Assembly (NCBI GenBank): GCA_037042915.1
Contig: CM073197.1
Span: forward strand, 3,782,001 to 3,846,000
From: Auricularia sp. M13
Lineage: Eukaryota > Basidiomycota > Agaricomycetes > Auriculariales > Auriculariaceae
Direction: 5' to 3'
DNA: 64,000 bases
In this document: positions 45,465 to 57,232 of the stretch, piece by piece
How positions within the stretch are numbered: position 1 is the first letter of the stretch
Layout: the number at the start of each line of letters is the position of its first letter
The notes under the pieces: model-generated
Told to the model about the DNA's origin: nothing
Databases searched by the model: none
What the model saw: only the letters and a program-made list of their open reading frames with translations
Translations under genes and position numbers: made by a program

Positions 45465-48400
45465 ATGGCTACGAACATGCGTGGTCTTACGCAAGTATGA
45501 TCTGTTGTATTCTATTCTCGCAGTTACTGATGCGCTGCGACTTTAGTTTATTGCGGATATTCGTGGCGCGCGCGTGCGCGAGCTCGAAGAGAAGCGGATT
45601 AACAAGGAAATGGCGAATATCCGCAAGAAATTTAAAGGCGCGTATCTCTTGCTAGTGCTGTAGACAAAGCCTGACCAATGGTGTAGATGGAAACTTGGAC
45701 GGGTACCAGAAGAAGAAGTGAGTAATGCTGCGCTGCATTTAAGGATCGTCGCTCACCACCGTAACTGGCAGATATGTCGCTAAGATCATTTATACCTATA
45801 TCCTTGGGTACAAGGTCGACGTGGGCCATATGGAAGCCATAAACCTCATATCCAGCCACAAATATTCTGAGAAGCAGATAGTCAGTTGTGCTCGCTTCAT
45901 TGTGCCGTGTCAGTTGACCATCCAACCTTGCACAGGGCTACCTCGCAGTCACGCTCCTCATGCACGAGAATTCAGACTTTCTTCGGCTCGTGGTCAACTC
46001 CATACGAAAGGATCTGGACGAGAACAACGAGGTCAATAACTGCCTTGCCCTGCACGCCATCGCGAATGTTGGAAGCCAGGAAATGGCTGAAGCGCTCGCT
46101 GAAGACGTCCACAGGCTCCTTATTTCACCGTGCGTACCACTCAGTGCAGTCGCGGGTTAGCCGACTGATAACATTTCTTAGAACGTCGCATACCTTTGTC
46201 AAGAAGAAGGCCGCGTTGACTTTACTACGATTGTACCGCAAGCATCCGGAGGTCATCCCAGCAGAAGAGTGGGCACTGCGATTAGTATCCCTGATGGACG
46301 AGCAGGACTTGGTAATATAACATTTGCCGCTTTGCTCATGCATTCTAACAATGTTTCAGGGTGTAGTGCTTTGCGTGACAAGTCTGGTTGCAGCGCTTGC
46401 CCAAGACCACCTGGACGCTTATCAAGTGAGCTACCAGAAGGCTGCTCATCGGTTATACAAAGTCAGTGCATATCAATCCGGTCATATATGCCCCTCACAT
46501 GCAGTAGCTCGTAGTGGATAGGGAGTACCCTGCGGAATATTCTTATTACAAGGTGCCCTCTCCATGGCTGCAGGTCAAGCTGCTTCGCTTGTTGCAATAT
46601 TATCCTCCGACAGGTAGATATGACGATCAATCCTGGAGGCATAGGAAGCTGATACATACCTTCGCAGAGGATCAAACGGTACTTGGCGTCCTGCAGAAGG
46701 TGCTCGAGGCGATTATGCAGATGGCAAGCACGACGCCGCGCAACGTACAGCACAACAACGCGCAAAACGCCGTTCTCTTCGAGGCCATTGGACTCGCCAT
46801 CCACTTGGACACGAACTCGCCACTCGTATCCGTCGCAGCGCAACAACTAGCCGTTTTCATCTCGTCGAAGGAGACTAACGTGCGATACCTTGGCCTGGAC
46901 ACGATGGCGCATCTGGCTGCCCGTGCCGATAGCCTTGAGCCCATCAAGCAGCACCAGGACACTATCATCAACTCGCTACGTGACAAGGACATATCCGTAC
47001 GCCGCCGCGCGCTCGACCTTCTCTACAGCATGTGCGACGTCGACAACGCCGAGCTCATCGTCGGGGAGTTGTTGCGGTACCTGCAGGTCGCCGACTACGG
47101 CCTGCGAGAAGAGATGGTGCTCAAGATCGCCATTGCCACCGAGCGCTACGCGACGAGCTACCAGTGGTATGTCGACACTGTGCTGCAGCTCATATCGACC
47201 GCCGGCGACCACGTCAGCGACGAGGTCTGGTATCGTGTCATCCAGATCGTCACCAATACCGAGGATCTTCAAGAATATGCTGCGCGAGCCGTATTCGAGC
47301 ACCTGAAGCCGCCCAATTGTCACGAGAGTCTCATTAAGGTCGCTGGTGCGTCTAGCTGTCTGTCAGCTTAAGCAGTCTCGTTCACACTGTGCAGGATATA
47401 TCCTGGGCGAGTATGGGCACGTCATTGCAAACGAACCTGGTTATAGCCCGATGGAACAGTTCCACATGCTGCACTCCAAGTCGCCGTTCTGCACGGCACC
47501 AACGCGCGCGCTCCTACTTTCCACCTACATCAAGTGGGTCAACGTCTTCCCAGAGATCAAGCCACAGCTAGTCTCCGTATTTGAGCGGTATCGGCACGTG
47601 CTGGACTCGGAGCTGCAGCAGCGCGCATGCGAATATTACGCCTTGGCGAACCGGGCTGAGGACGACGAGCTCCTGCAGAACGTATGCGAGGAGATGCCAC
47701 CGTTCCCGGCTCGCGAGAGCACGCTGCTCATGCGTCTGAATAAGAAGCACGGCGACACGAACGACAAGCGCGTGTGGAATATTGGCGGCAAGGACGCCAA
47801 TATCGAGCGCAAGCCGACACGCAAGGACACTGCTGCTCTGAGGCAAAGCACGCTGCCCGCCGCTGCTCCTACACCGTCAGCATCGACCGACCCGGCGCTG
47901 AATGGGGACATCCTCTCTTCGTTGGCTGGCCTTGACATGTCCTCGCCCACGCCTACGCCTGCAGCTGCTCCTGAGCCTGGAAAACCATCCGTGCAGTTCA
48001 CGCATGTCGCCAATACTGACAAGTGGTACGACAAGCTCTGTTATGCAAACGACGGCATCCTCCACGAGGACGTGCAGGTCCAGGTCGGCATCAAGTCAGA
48101 GTATCATTCGCAGCTGGGTCGCGTTGCGGTCTATATTGGCAACAAGCTATCCGTCGCGCTCACTTCGTTCACTGCCACAGTCAACGTGTCGGACCCAGCG
48201 GCTCTCTCTGTGACGTTCCAGAAGATCCCATCGTCGACGGTGGCTGCGCGGACGCAGGCACAACACGTCCTCCAGGTGGAGTGCCGAGCGCCTTTCAAGT
48301 CGCCGCCCGTCATGACTGTCTCCTTCATGGCGGGCGCGCACCAGTCCATGACCCTGCGACTACCCATCATCATGTCCAAATTCATTGAACCCGTCACGCT

Positions 48401-48810
48401 GGCCTCCGCCGACTTTTTCGAGCGGTGGCGGCTAATCGGTGGACCGCCGCGGGAGGCGCAGCAAATTTTCCCTATAGGCCTTGATGCTGCTGGGCAGGTT
48501 GACACGCCGCGCAACCGGAAAATCATTGCGGGTCATCGATTCCATATCCTCGACGGGTTGGATCCCAGCCCCGTCAACATTGTCGCTGCGGGTGTGCTGC
48601 ACATGACGCAAGCTGGCAAGGTCGGCTGCTTGTTGCGCTTCGAACCAAACAAGGAGGCCAAGGTGAGGCAGCATGTATTCGTTGCTACAATTTCATTTGC
48701 TTACAGTTTCACAGCTGTGTCGACTAACGATACGCAGCACGTCCGAGGACGTGTCAGGGGAAGTACTCGCACTACTGTCGAGACATCTGAAGGCAGATGC
48801 AACTCTGTAG
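45465..48810 (+). CDS. AP-2 complex subunit alpha (alpha-adaptin)
   Basis: Large subunit of the AP-2 clathrin adaptor, which selects cargo and binds PtdIns(4,5)P2 at the plasma membrane during endocytosis. The start is MATNMRGLT at 45465. Trunk blocks: QFIADIRGARVRELEEKRIN, NLDGYQKKK, YVAKIIYTYILGYKVDVGH, EAINLISSHKYSEKQIGYL, LRLVVNSIRKDLDENNEVN, NCLALHAIANVG, then alpha-solenoid repeats to NCHESLIKVAG. A Pro/Ala-rich hinge (47,860-47,980) leads to the appendage (KWYDKLCYANDGILHEDVQ, QLGRVAVYIGNK, ADFFERWRLIGGPPREAQ). The last exon reads LCRLTIRSTSEDVSGEVL and ends DATL. About ten introns; one, 45638-45686, uses a GC donor. The appendage identifies alpha rather than AP-1 gamma. Confidence 0.92.
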
Positions 48811-49125
48811 AGTCAAATAGTTCTGCTTCATTCACTAGCTCTCGTACATATCGCTATCGACAGGTGCTCGTGTTTCCCCTCCTTCGTCCTCCATCGGCTC
48901 TCCTCGGTTTCCGCGACGTCCATTGCATCCAGACACTATGTTATATAATATGCCTACAAGAGAGATCCAGCGCAGCAGAGATAACGAAAATATTGAGTGT
49001 GACGCGAGTGATGAGCAGGGCCAAGCAAACAAACGATGGCATGACAAAAACCAAAACGGGCGGATGGGTAAATGAGTTAGGCAAGATGTAAGTTGAAGAG
49101 GAGAGAAACAATAAACGGTCAGACG
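48811..49125. other. convergent 3' intergenic region
   Basis: Short gap between the 3' ends of AP-2 alpha (+) and the RasGAP gene (-). Nothing further is seen. Confidence 0.5.
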
Positions 49126-52100
49126 CTAGCGCCTGTTGAGAAGCCCGCGGAAGAAGCCTTTGCGCTTCTCGCCCTGGTTTCCCGTGGGCGTTAAGAGATC
49201 CTTGAAGTCGCGGCTGCCGCCTCGACTGCCACCCGAGGAGCCATGCGACGAGTAGTCGAATGCACGACGCTCCTCGCCGTACATGCCGGCGTCGCGACGC
49301 GGGTCGAAACGCAGGGTGTCGTACCGCGCGGAGGCGGGGCCTTTGTCCGGGAGAGGCGAGCGCAATCGCAAGTCCGTCTCGCTGCGGCCAAAGGCGCGTA
49401 TAGATCCTCCTGGAGCACTGGGTGGACGCTCAGGCAAAGGCTTCGCCCGGCCCACGACTGGAGATTGAACTCTCATCGTCGCAGGGCGTGAAAAGCCCTC
49501 AGAGGCACCGCTGGTCGTGGAAGGCGCCGTTGACGGCCGCTTGTTCTTGACTTTGCGCCGTTCCACGGGTGGAGGGCCGGGCGAATGATCGTCTGGATCG
49601 TTCGGGCCTTGCCGTGTGAAGAAAACGGTCGGCGATGTCGGTGGCGTTGCGCTCGAGTCGCGGCTCTGACGACCGGGCAGAGGTGGTTCTGGTCCTTGGT
49701 TGTACTGCTGTTGCTGTGCAGGCGCACTGCGTTGCCGGTGTGATCGCCTACCGCCCGCCGAATTCAGGGCATTGGAAGATCCAGGGCGGGCTCCCGGCGG
49801 CGAGATGCTCAGAGTCGGACGCTGGGCGAGCCGACTGACACATTGCAACGCCCGAGCCTCAACATCGTAACACAACTTGACCAGCTCCTTGAGTTGGGGC
49901 TCGTCGGAAGACGGACGCCGTTGAGAGCGGACGACGGCCGACGAAAGCGTCGCGAGATGCTTCGGCACGTCGAGCAGATATGGAAGGAGTGGCACAGATT
50001 CGCGTGTGAGCAGCGGAAGTGTGGGGAGCCGCTCCCGCAGCGAGTCGTAGATGTGCGTGCGCTCTCGTGGCTCTAGCCCCTGCGGACCTGCAACATACTG
50101 GTCCGGGACCGGGTTCGACACGACGACGATATAGTCGATCATGGCCGCGAGGTTGTGGACAACGAAGTCCTTCACGCCGCGCATGAACTCCTCTTTCTGC
50201 ACATTCTGTGAGGCCAAATATAGGTCAGCACCCGATGAGCAGACAGGTCAAATATCGGATGAAACATACCGCGTTCAGGTTTGCTAGGCTTTGAATCACT
50301 TTCGCCACCAGGGTCAGGCTGCGTTGGACAGGCGGAGGGGGCAGTCCTGTGCAAAGAGATTGATATCGATCAGCCGAATGCGTGCAAAATGCGCCAGAGC
50401 CCAGGCAGCAGCGGCCCCGCAAACAAGCACGTAACAACGCACCTTGGCAGAGGCCAAACAGATGCGGGTGCAGAATCGCGGGCACTATGAAACGCAAGAA
50501 GCAGAACGCGCTCACGCATTGCCAGCGCAACTCGGGATAGTCCGCGCTGTACCGCGTCTCGACAAGCTTCCGAATGTGCTCAAACAGCTTGCGCAACTCG
50601 CTGCAAGAAGCAAGGAACGCCAATTCAGATGGGGGAAGAAAGAATAACCGCGGAAGAGGAAGGACGCACTTGGGGCATTCGCCGCGGACCTTCCAAATGT
50701 CTGACCAGAACTCTTGGCACCATTTGACGAGGAGCTGTACGTTTGCCTCGAGGTCCTTAAGGCGGCCCGTGCCGCCGCCGGGGCCGATGCCACCGCCCGC
50801 TGCGGGTATGCCCAGGCGCACAGGGTCGACCTCGATGGCGACTCTCTCCGCGCACATCCGCCGCACGACATTTCCGATAGAGCGGTCCAGAAATTGCTTT
50901 CCGTACCAGCTCATGGCGAGTTCCATAGTTTTTGTCAGAACGGAATTGCCGCGGAAGAGCGTGTGATGCGCTGCATGTCGTGGTCAGCTCGGGGCACTGC
51001 ATGATTGAATCCGTACCCTACCTGACTTGCCATCAACTTCGCGATCTGCGAGCGCGAAGATGTCGGCGAGAAGGACGTTGTTGGCCACCGCGAGGGGGAT
51101 GATCTGGTTGGAGACCTGCTCGACTTTGAGTTTCTTTTCTAGATCGTACAACACGTCCAAGTAGTTCCGCTGGGAGAGAGACTGGAGCAAGGGGCCGTAT
51201 GCTTCGGCGGGTAGGACGATCTCCCTGGCGTAGCGCAAGATGTTCAGCCACAGACGCCGCGACACAAACAGACGGCGCGAGACTCACTCGTCGATCCGCA
51301 CTTTCATCTTGATCTCGCCGACCTGGATGCCATTGGCAGCTGCACCGCCCAGAAGCACGGGGAACCATCCCTCTACCCACTCCCCACGGCGGAAATTCGC
51401 CAGCGCGATCTCCACGCCGCCAAAGATCACCGCAGTGCCGCCGCCCGCGGTCGCAGGCGCAGCGCCCAGGCCACTGCTGGGCGGCTGCGGTGGGCCGACG
51501 CCGATGGTGGCTGCGAGCGAGCGTTTCTCGCGCCAGATGTTGACGCAGAGAGAGCCGAACGGCGGCAGGTCCGCGAAGGTGAAGCTCTCGTGCCAGAAGG
51601 GCTCGCCGCCCGCGCGCTTGACGCTCGTGCGCGCGGCCGGGTGGTCGTTGTCGAGCACGATCTCGCAGAACAGGTCCATCTCGTCCCGCGTGCCGTCCGG
51701 CTGCCCGTCGTCGGCCGAGTACGTTGTGGGGGACGAAGGAGAGTCCACGAGGCGGGCCGTGCCGAGGTTGCGGCCTTGGACGATTTGCAGCTCGACCTGT
51801 CGCCACATGCGGTAGAGACCGCCTTGGGCAGTTGCGACGCGTCGCCCATAGACCTCTGGAACCGTGTAGGAGCGCAAGAGGGCCGTCCAAGCGTTGACGG
51901 CGTCGGTAGAAGGGAATGCTATATACAATGGCGATAGGAATCCGGAGGTTGTGGAGCCATTGCCACTGTGGATGACAAAATCAAATTATAAACGAGTTTG
52001 TGAGCCTCAAATCTCGGTACGCACGGTTTACAATGGAGACCGAGACAGTCGGGTCTGTTGAATAAGGAGCGGTCGGCGAGTCTGACTTCTGTCGTGTGCA

Positions 52101-52916
52101 TGGTATGGATCAGGATAGAATACACCACAGAATCCTGGAAATATGTGAGCTTTGTTCGGGCAAGATAATAGCAGAAGGTTATCGCAGCAAGGTCACAAGG
52201 ACCCGCAACACAGACCAGAACAATTCTCTGGTAAGCAATGCAAGAGGTGGTTTGCTTGCAATCAACTCATAATGACTTGAAACAGCATGTTGGAAGCCTT
52301 CAGGAGACGTAAAACAGTCTTCCTGATTGCAAGAGGCTTGCAACAATGCCATTCGACATATTGCGAGTTGTTTGCAAACAAACCACCGTTGCGGAGCCAT
52401 CGTCGCGATTTCTGAGACGAATGTGGTCGCAGGCGATAGCCAGCGCTTGTGATGAGCCCGTTGTACGCACCTCGAATATGATATTGAGCGTCGCATGGTC
52501 GTCGTCTTCAATGAGTTTGCATGTCACCGGCCGCCAGTGGCCAGCGCCTTTGGCCGAGCCGGACAGCCAGCTCGAGCGCTCTGGACGAATGCATGAGCGC
52601 TCTGGCGTCACTGGGGAAGGCAGACGGCACCTTTGAGCTTGCGCGAGTCATCGTGCGCGCTGGATGGCTTTTCCGAGGCCTTCTTGCGCAGCGCATTGCT
52701 CTATAGCAGACGGCTTAGCGATGGCAGGGGCTAGGGGCGCGCACGCACGCTGACTTTGGACCTGAAGGTCAAGGCGCCGGCAGACTTGGAGCCCATGGAC
52801 CATATTTCCGCGTGGATTATGAACTCGTTGCTCGGCACGGCGTCCATGTCCGCCGTTGTGGCATGCTTCCAGGCAACACCGTCCTTGCGAGTGTCCAGCG
52901 TAGCGGCGGGTGGCAT
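49126..52916 (-). CDS. Ras GTPase-activating protein with PH, C2 and RasGAP domains
   Basis: A GAP that stimulates GTP hydrolysis by Ras. From the ATG at 52916: an N-terminal part (MPPAATLDTRKDGVAWKHAT), a PH-like region (GHWRPVTCKLIEDDDHATLN, FPSTDAVNAWTALLRSY), a C2 domain (VELQIVQGRNLGTARL, FCEIVLDN, FWHESFTFADLPP), then the RasGAP core: TLFRGNSVLTKTMEL with the Arg finger, GNVVRRMCAERVAIEVDPVR, LRKLFEHIRKLVETRY and the FLRFIVPAILHPHLFG signature. A long Ser/Pro-rich C-terminal region follows. One intron (about 52133-52471) is unusually long and contains an inverted repeat; another near 52610-52640 would be only 20-29 nt as read and is unresolved. The domain order resembles the SynGAP-like group. 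Confidence 0.85.
52246..52387. repeat. imperfect inverted repeat in a RasGAP intron
   Basis: The arms 52246-52268 and 52365-52387 match at 21 of 23 positions (GGTGGTTTG at the outer end of each arm, reverse-complemented). Together with the inner TTGCAA-rich copies they form a 142-bp hairpin-like unit in a long intron. Confidence 0.6.
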
Positions 52917-53526
52917 ACAGCCCGGGAGGGTCGACGATGAGTGCGTATTGTACAGCGAACAGGCGGCCGGGACTCGAAGCTGGGACTGGCGGCGGCGCGA
53001 ACAAGAGATGAAGAGGGAAAGAAAGACGCGTGCAATGGCCCGTACACAAGACGCCCGCCCGCGGCCGCATCACATCAGGACATATGCGTCGGTCATTCGG
53101 CGCGATCTTTTTCTTCCCACGCCCTTTATTTCTCTGCTGTAACCACCAACGAGCACACCATACACCCCACAATCTGTCTCCTGCTCGGCACATCAAGAGG
53201 ACAGCGGTCTGATCTCGATGTCCCGCCGTCCACACAATCGCCGCACCGAATCTTCAATCTGACAGCAGTAGCAAACGTAACGCGCGTGCGCATTATCGCG
53301 CCTGATTACAAATTACGAAAAAGGGTGAGGATACAGTGTACAATGCAAGCGGGCTATTTCGGTTAGCGCTACAACCACACGTGTCTAAGGATACAAAAGA
53401 GGACGGAGACAGATAAGACGCGGGATACTCGATGCGGGCTAGCGCAGAAGGCGGAGACGACGAAGACGCGCAGACAGATGGCCCGCAATGAGGCCCATGT
53501 GCTGCATCGCCGGAGCCACCACGACG
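52917..53526. other. intergenic region
   Basis: Between the RasGAP start and the 3' end of the next minus-strand gene; I see no supported gene. Confidence 0.5.
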
Positions 53527-54347
53527 CTAGTTGCGCGCGTGGTCACGCCGGGCGGCGCCACTAGCATCCGCGCCCCGGCCGAGCTGGACGGCGCGACCGT
53601 GGCTGTGGCTGCGCGTGCGAGGACGGCCCGAGGGAGCTGCAGCCAAGGTCCAGGCGACACGGTCACGGTGTGCGGATCCATCATGGTCGCGGCGAGATTT
53701 TGTTGGAGGCACAATCTCGACGGCCGCGTCAGTAACGTGCGTGTCTGCTGGCCGCAGCATGTCACGCCGTCGTTGCGGGTAGGGGTACGGCGGCGCAGAA
53801 TGCGTAGCCACCGGCGGCGAGACTGTGTTGCTTCGCATTGGCGCAGGCCTCGGCGTTGGCGTCGACTGCACCTGGGCCTCGAGCTGCTGGAACGCTTCTG
53901 AAGCCATCTTTGCGCGGTTGATGATGCGCCGTGGCCGCGGATGGCGCAGTTCGGGCAGCCGGACGAAAACAGGCGCAGGGGGAAGACGGTCTTCCGGCGC
54001 GGATTCACGTTCAGGTCCAGGTGCGATAGGTAACACCGGTTGAAAACGGAACGACCTTCGTCGACGCGTAAGCAGAGATGGTCGCGATGTGGAGCAAGAT
54101 GGGTCGGCGACGGCGTGCTTGGCGGAGGCGGCCTACATGAAGTTCAAGGTGAGAACATGGACGATGTCAGGAACAGCAAGCGATGACGTACAGAGCGAGC
54201 CTCGTCCACAGCGCGAGAAACCGGAATAAGGCCTGCGTCTGCCACGGCTTGTGCGAGGCGCGCTGTAAGGAATCGAAGGCCACGACCGCCGCCAGAGGAG
54301 GCGACGCGGGGACGTGGCGCGGCGACAATTGGCATTGAGATGTTCAT
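53527..54347 (-). CDS. unrecognised proline-rich family protein, member B
   Basis: Two exons, 54347-54192 and 54132-53527, give 253 residues; the intron is phase 0, at the same place as in the relative at 43985-44722. It starts MNISMPIVAAPRPRVASSGG, matching the other member's VVPRPRVPSGNGG. The core reads LPPAPVFVRLPELRHPRP, then RIINRAKMASEAFQQLEAQVQ, and SAPPYPYPQRRR later. The C-terminal half differs and is Arg/Asp/Ala-rich. A TTTATAAA box lies about 50 nt upstream on the minus strand. No signal peptide, membrane segment or known domain was recognised. Its separation from member A by the AP-2 and RasGAP genes suggests an old local duplication or rearrangement. Confidence 0.72.
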
Positions 54348-54392
54348 TTCGTGGAATGTTGCTTGATTGGGGCCTTGTGAAGCCCGCCCCGG

Positions 54393-54400
54393 TTTATAAA
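54393..54400 (-). promoter_or_regulatory. TATA box of family member B
   Basis: TTTATAAA on the minus strand, about 50 nt upstream of the ATG at 54347. Confidence 0.55.
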
Positions 54401-55025
54401 GCAAGTTGCTGACCCGGGCGGTTGAGTCCAGTCCGCGGCGGCCGAAGTCCAGATCGCGCACAGTCGTCACCTTCCGGCCGAGCGAATGCACGACAGTCAG
54501 CCTAGCGCTGGTCACGGTGTTGTGTACAAAAGAGTAGCGGATGGCTGAGTTCGTCGTTTCTGAAGAAATATCCCAAGGCCGCCCGCAGAACTGACGCATC
54601 CAGTGCAGAAGACGTCAATGCCTCGAGGCCCGTTCATTTCGATGTGTCGCGCCACAGTTCCACCGCATGGCGTTCATTTATCAGGTTCAACGCGAGAACG
54701 ACAACGCGTGTCAAACGCGAAGACGAGGATGCAGTAAGTTCAGAGCGAAGCCGCGACGCGTGTTCGCACTCCGACCCGTCAAACCCGTGATCGGCCGGAA
54801 CCCGGTGGATTGCTCCGGTGCCTTGCACGCGTGCCCTCCAGTCGTCAGATAATCTCATCAGATTAGGCTGTATGCAAGTGGCAACCGAGAAACTGGACGT
54901 TCGACGCCCGCTGCTATCCCTTGCCAGCTTATGACACCTCAACTTCGTCCTGTACTGATGATGCGCGCGTTAGAAACAGGCTACATACTATTTTATCGAC
55001 TAACCATAGGCAGCTTAACAGTGAG
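54401..55025. other. divergent intergenic region
   Basis: Between the family B gene and the gene at 55267. No coding sequence is supported here. Confidence 0.5.
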
Positions 55026-55036
55026 ATATATATAAT
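55026..55036 (+). promoter_or_regulatory. TATA-rich element
   Basis: ATATATATAAT lies about 230 nt upstream of the proposed ATG at 55267. If it is the TATA box, a 5' leader or an additional first exon lies between the two. Confidence 0.4.
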
Positions 55037-55266
55037 CAAATCTCCGAGGACCTGCCTTGCTTTTTCGACGCGGGTTGACTTGCAAGATTTCTGAAGTGAC
55101 AGATGCTTTGGAACGAGCACACACCGATACGTGCGAACTGCTGACTCGTGCAGTGCTGAACCAGACGAGCAAGCTCCGTCACAGTCCGCCGCCGTCCGGT
55201 AAATGGCGCGCGACTCCGCGGGAAAAGGGGCAGCTCTTGTTTTGTTACACCTTCTCACGTTTTGTT

Positions 55267-56346
55267 ATGATTGCAGACGCGACGTACGTCTTCGCCGACG
55301 CCAAGGACGCATGTGCATTCCCGTTCGATATCGCGCACGTGTACACGCACGACCCATCCATCCCAGCGCACAAGTACACCGAGTGGTCTCCCCCTGAGCG
55401 TGCGAAGGACGTGTACGCCAAGCCGGCCATACCGAGGCACCTGCATCGCCAGGCGTTCATCCCCGCGCACGTCTACAGCCCGTCGGGCCTGCAGTACCTG
55501 TGGTCGGACCAGTTCAACGACTACCTGCCGCTCCCGCCGACGCAAAAGCCCGAGCCCGCGTTCGTCTTTAAGCCGCCCATGGCCGCGTTCGTCCCGAGGT
55601 ACTTGCGCGTGCTGCCCGAGCGGTCGTTTGCCACGCAGAGCGTTGCCTGGTTGCACTTCTTGCTGCTCCTCGGGCGCGTCGAGGAACTTGCGGCGAGAGA
55701 CCCGGATGAGGTGCGTCGCGGCCCCTGACTGTCCGCCATGCGCGCGTCTGACGATTTCTCTGTTCAGAGCTGGCGGAGGTGTTACTACGAGGACAACAAG
55801 CGCGTTACAGAGGACGAACCTGATCTTATTGCGCCGCCTTCGACACCGCGCCCCACGGTTCTGCCCATCTGGAGCACCGAGGTCGCAGCGGTTTGGGGGC
55901 AGACCATCGACGATAGTCTCCCCGCGCCGCCAGCGTACAACCTCGTCCTGTGCGACTCGCCCATGCCGGACGAATGTCTGACATGTGACCCTGCCGTGCC
56001 TCCCATCAACGACACCAACGCTCCGGTAGTGGAAACTCCTCCGCCAGCGCCCCACTGGTTGTGGCGGGCCCCGACAGTCGTAGACCTCATCAGAGACAGG
56101 CGCCGTGCTCCCACCGCGCCGATGCTCAAGCAGCCTTCGTCGCGCGTTGCAAGACAGTCGGACGCCGTTCTTTTGCACCCAAGGCCAAAGCGTTGGGATA
56201 GCATCGCGTCTGCTCCGTCTGCAGCGTCGTCGGCCTCGGGGTTCTGGTCTACCACGGGAGTGGACCGTGCAAGCAGCGCGTCTTCAGCGCCCTTGTCCCG
56301 CTCGTCATGGGAAATGTCGCCCTCGCCCTACGATGTTTGGTGTTAA
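55267..56346 (+). CDS. unrecognised protein with PAHxY motifs
   Basis: Exons 55267-55710 and 55768-56346 join at phase 0 across a 57-nt intron (GTGCGT...TTCAG) to give 340 residues. The N-terminal region has recurring proline-aromatic motifs: IPAHKYTEW, IPRHLHRQAFIPAHVYSPS, a YLWSDQFNDYLPLP segment and a conserved-looking VAWLHFLLLLGRVEEL helix. The second exon is Pro-rich, with LPIWSTEVAAVWG and an APHWLWRAP stretch, then a Ser-rich tail ending MSPSPYDVWC. The first in-frame ATG is at 55267; the frame is open upstream, so an upstream exon is possible. No known family is recognised. Confidence 0.55.
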
Positions 56347-57232
56347 TCGTGTTTACTGAGTAGTAGGTAGCTTCATGGCTCACCTCCCCGTCGCTCGTTA
56401 CCGTGTACATACGTGCATATATGCTTCCCCTCTCCCTCGTTTTGTTTAACAATTGATTGCGCTAGCACCGTATTCAGCGGTTTGCACTGGGCCGTTGCAT
56501 TTCTGGCTGACTTGACAACGAGCTTATGAACGGGCATGATGATATCTAGCAGGCAGTAAGTTGGCATTCCTCATCAGATCGTGAGCCAGCGAATGCTCGT
56601 GTTCAAACGCATAATGGTGGTGCATGACGGAACCGGCTGCCCGCGTGGCCAAAGAACAAATATTCAAGCCAGAAGATGCCGAAGCAAGGGGCGGATGAGC
56701 ACGATGGTAAGCCGTTGGCGTCCTCATGACTTCTTATTCATCGGATATGAGCTGGATGAAGCGCTATGCAAGAGAAGCGCGTGCAGAAGCTCTGAGGAGA
56801 CTGAGCGCAGACGATGATCCCAGTGTCGTCATCGATGACCGGCGCAGTACGTGCAAGGCCTGCGTCGCCGACGTCGTACACCAAGCATCGCTGACCATTA
56901 TAGCACTGCCACAGCCCCAGCGCCTTGCTTATGTTGGGGTGCCCTTTAAGCACATGCGATAGCGACTGTCGATAGACATCCAGGATAGACATAGGAAGCG
57001 ATCGGTAGTGCGCATGACTCGTAGACATTTACCAGACGTTGTGAAATGTGTAACCAGTCGCAGAAATACGTCTACAAGCCGAGATTTCGAGGCAAATAAG
57101 CGATTTTACGAAAGAGCGCAGAAAAGGAGCCCAGCGAATGCACGAGCAGTGAGTGATCGCGAGGATGACGGTCGGAGGTTGAGGTGCGCGTCTTTCGAAC
57201 CCCGATCGACCGTGTCACCGTGTTTCCTCGCG
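56347..57232. other. intergenic region before GCP2
   Basis: About 0.9 kb with no supported gene. Confidence 0.5.

Noticed and set aside
52610-52640. Real 20- to 29-nt intron in the RasGAP gene
   Set aside because: Below normal spliceable size; more likely the local exon model or a base is wrong, so it is left unresolved.
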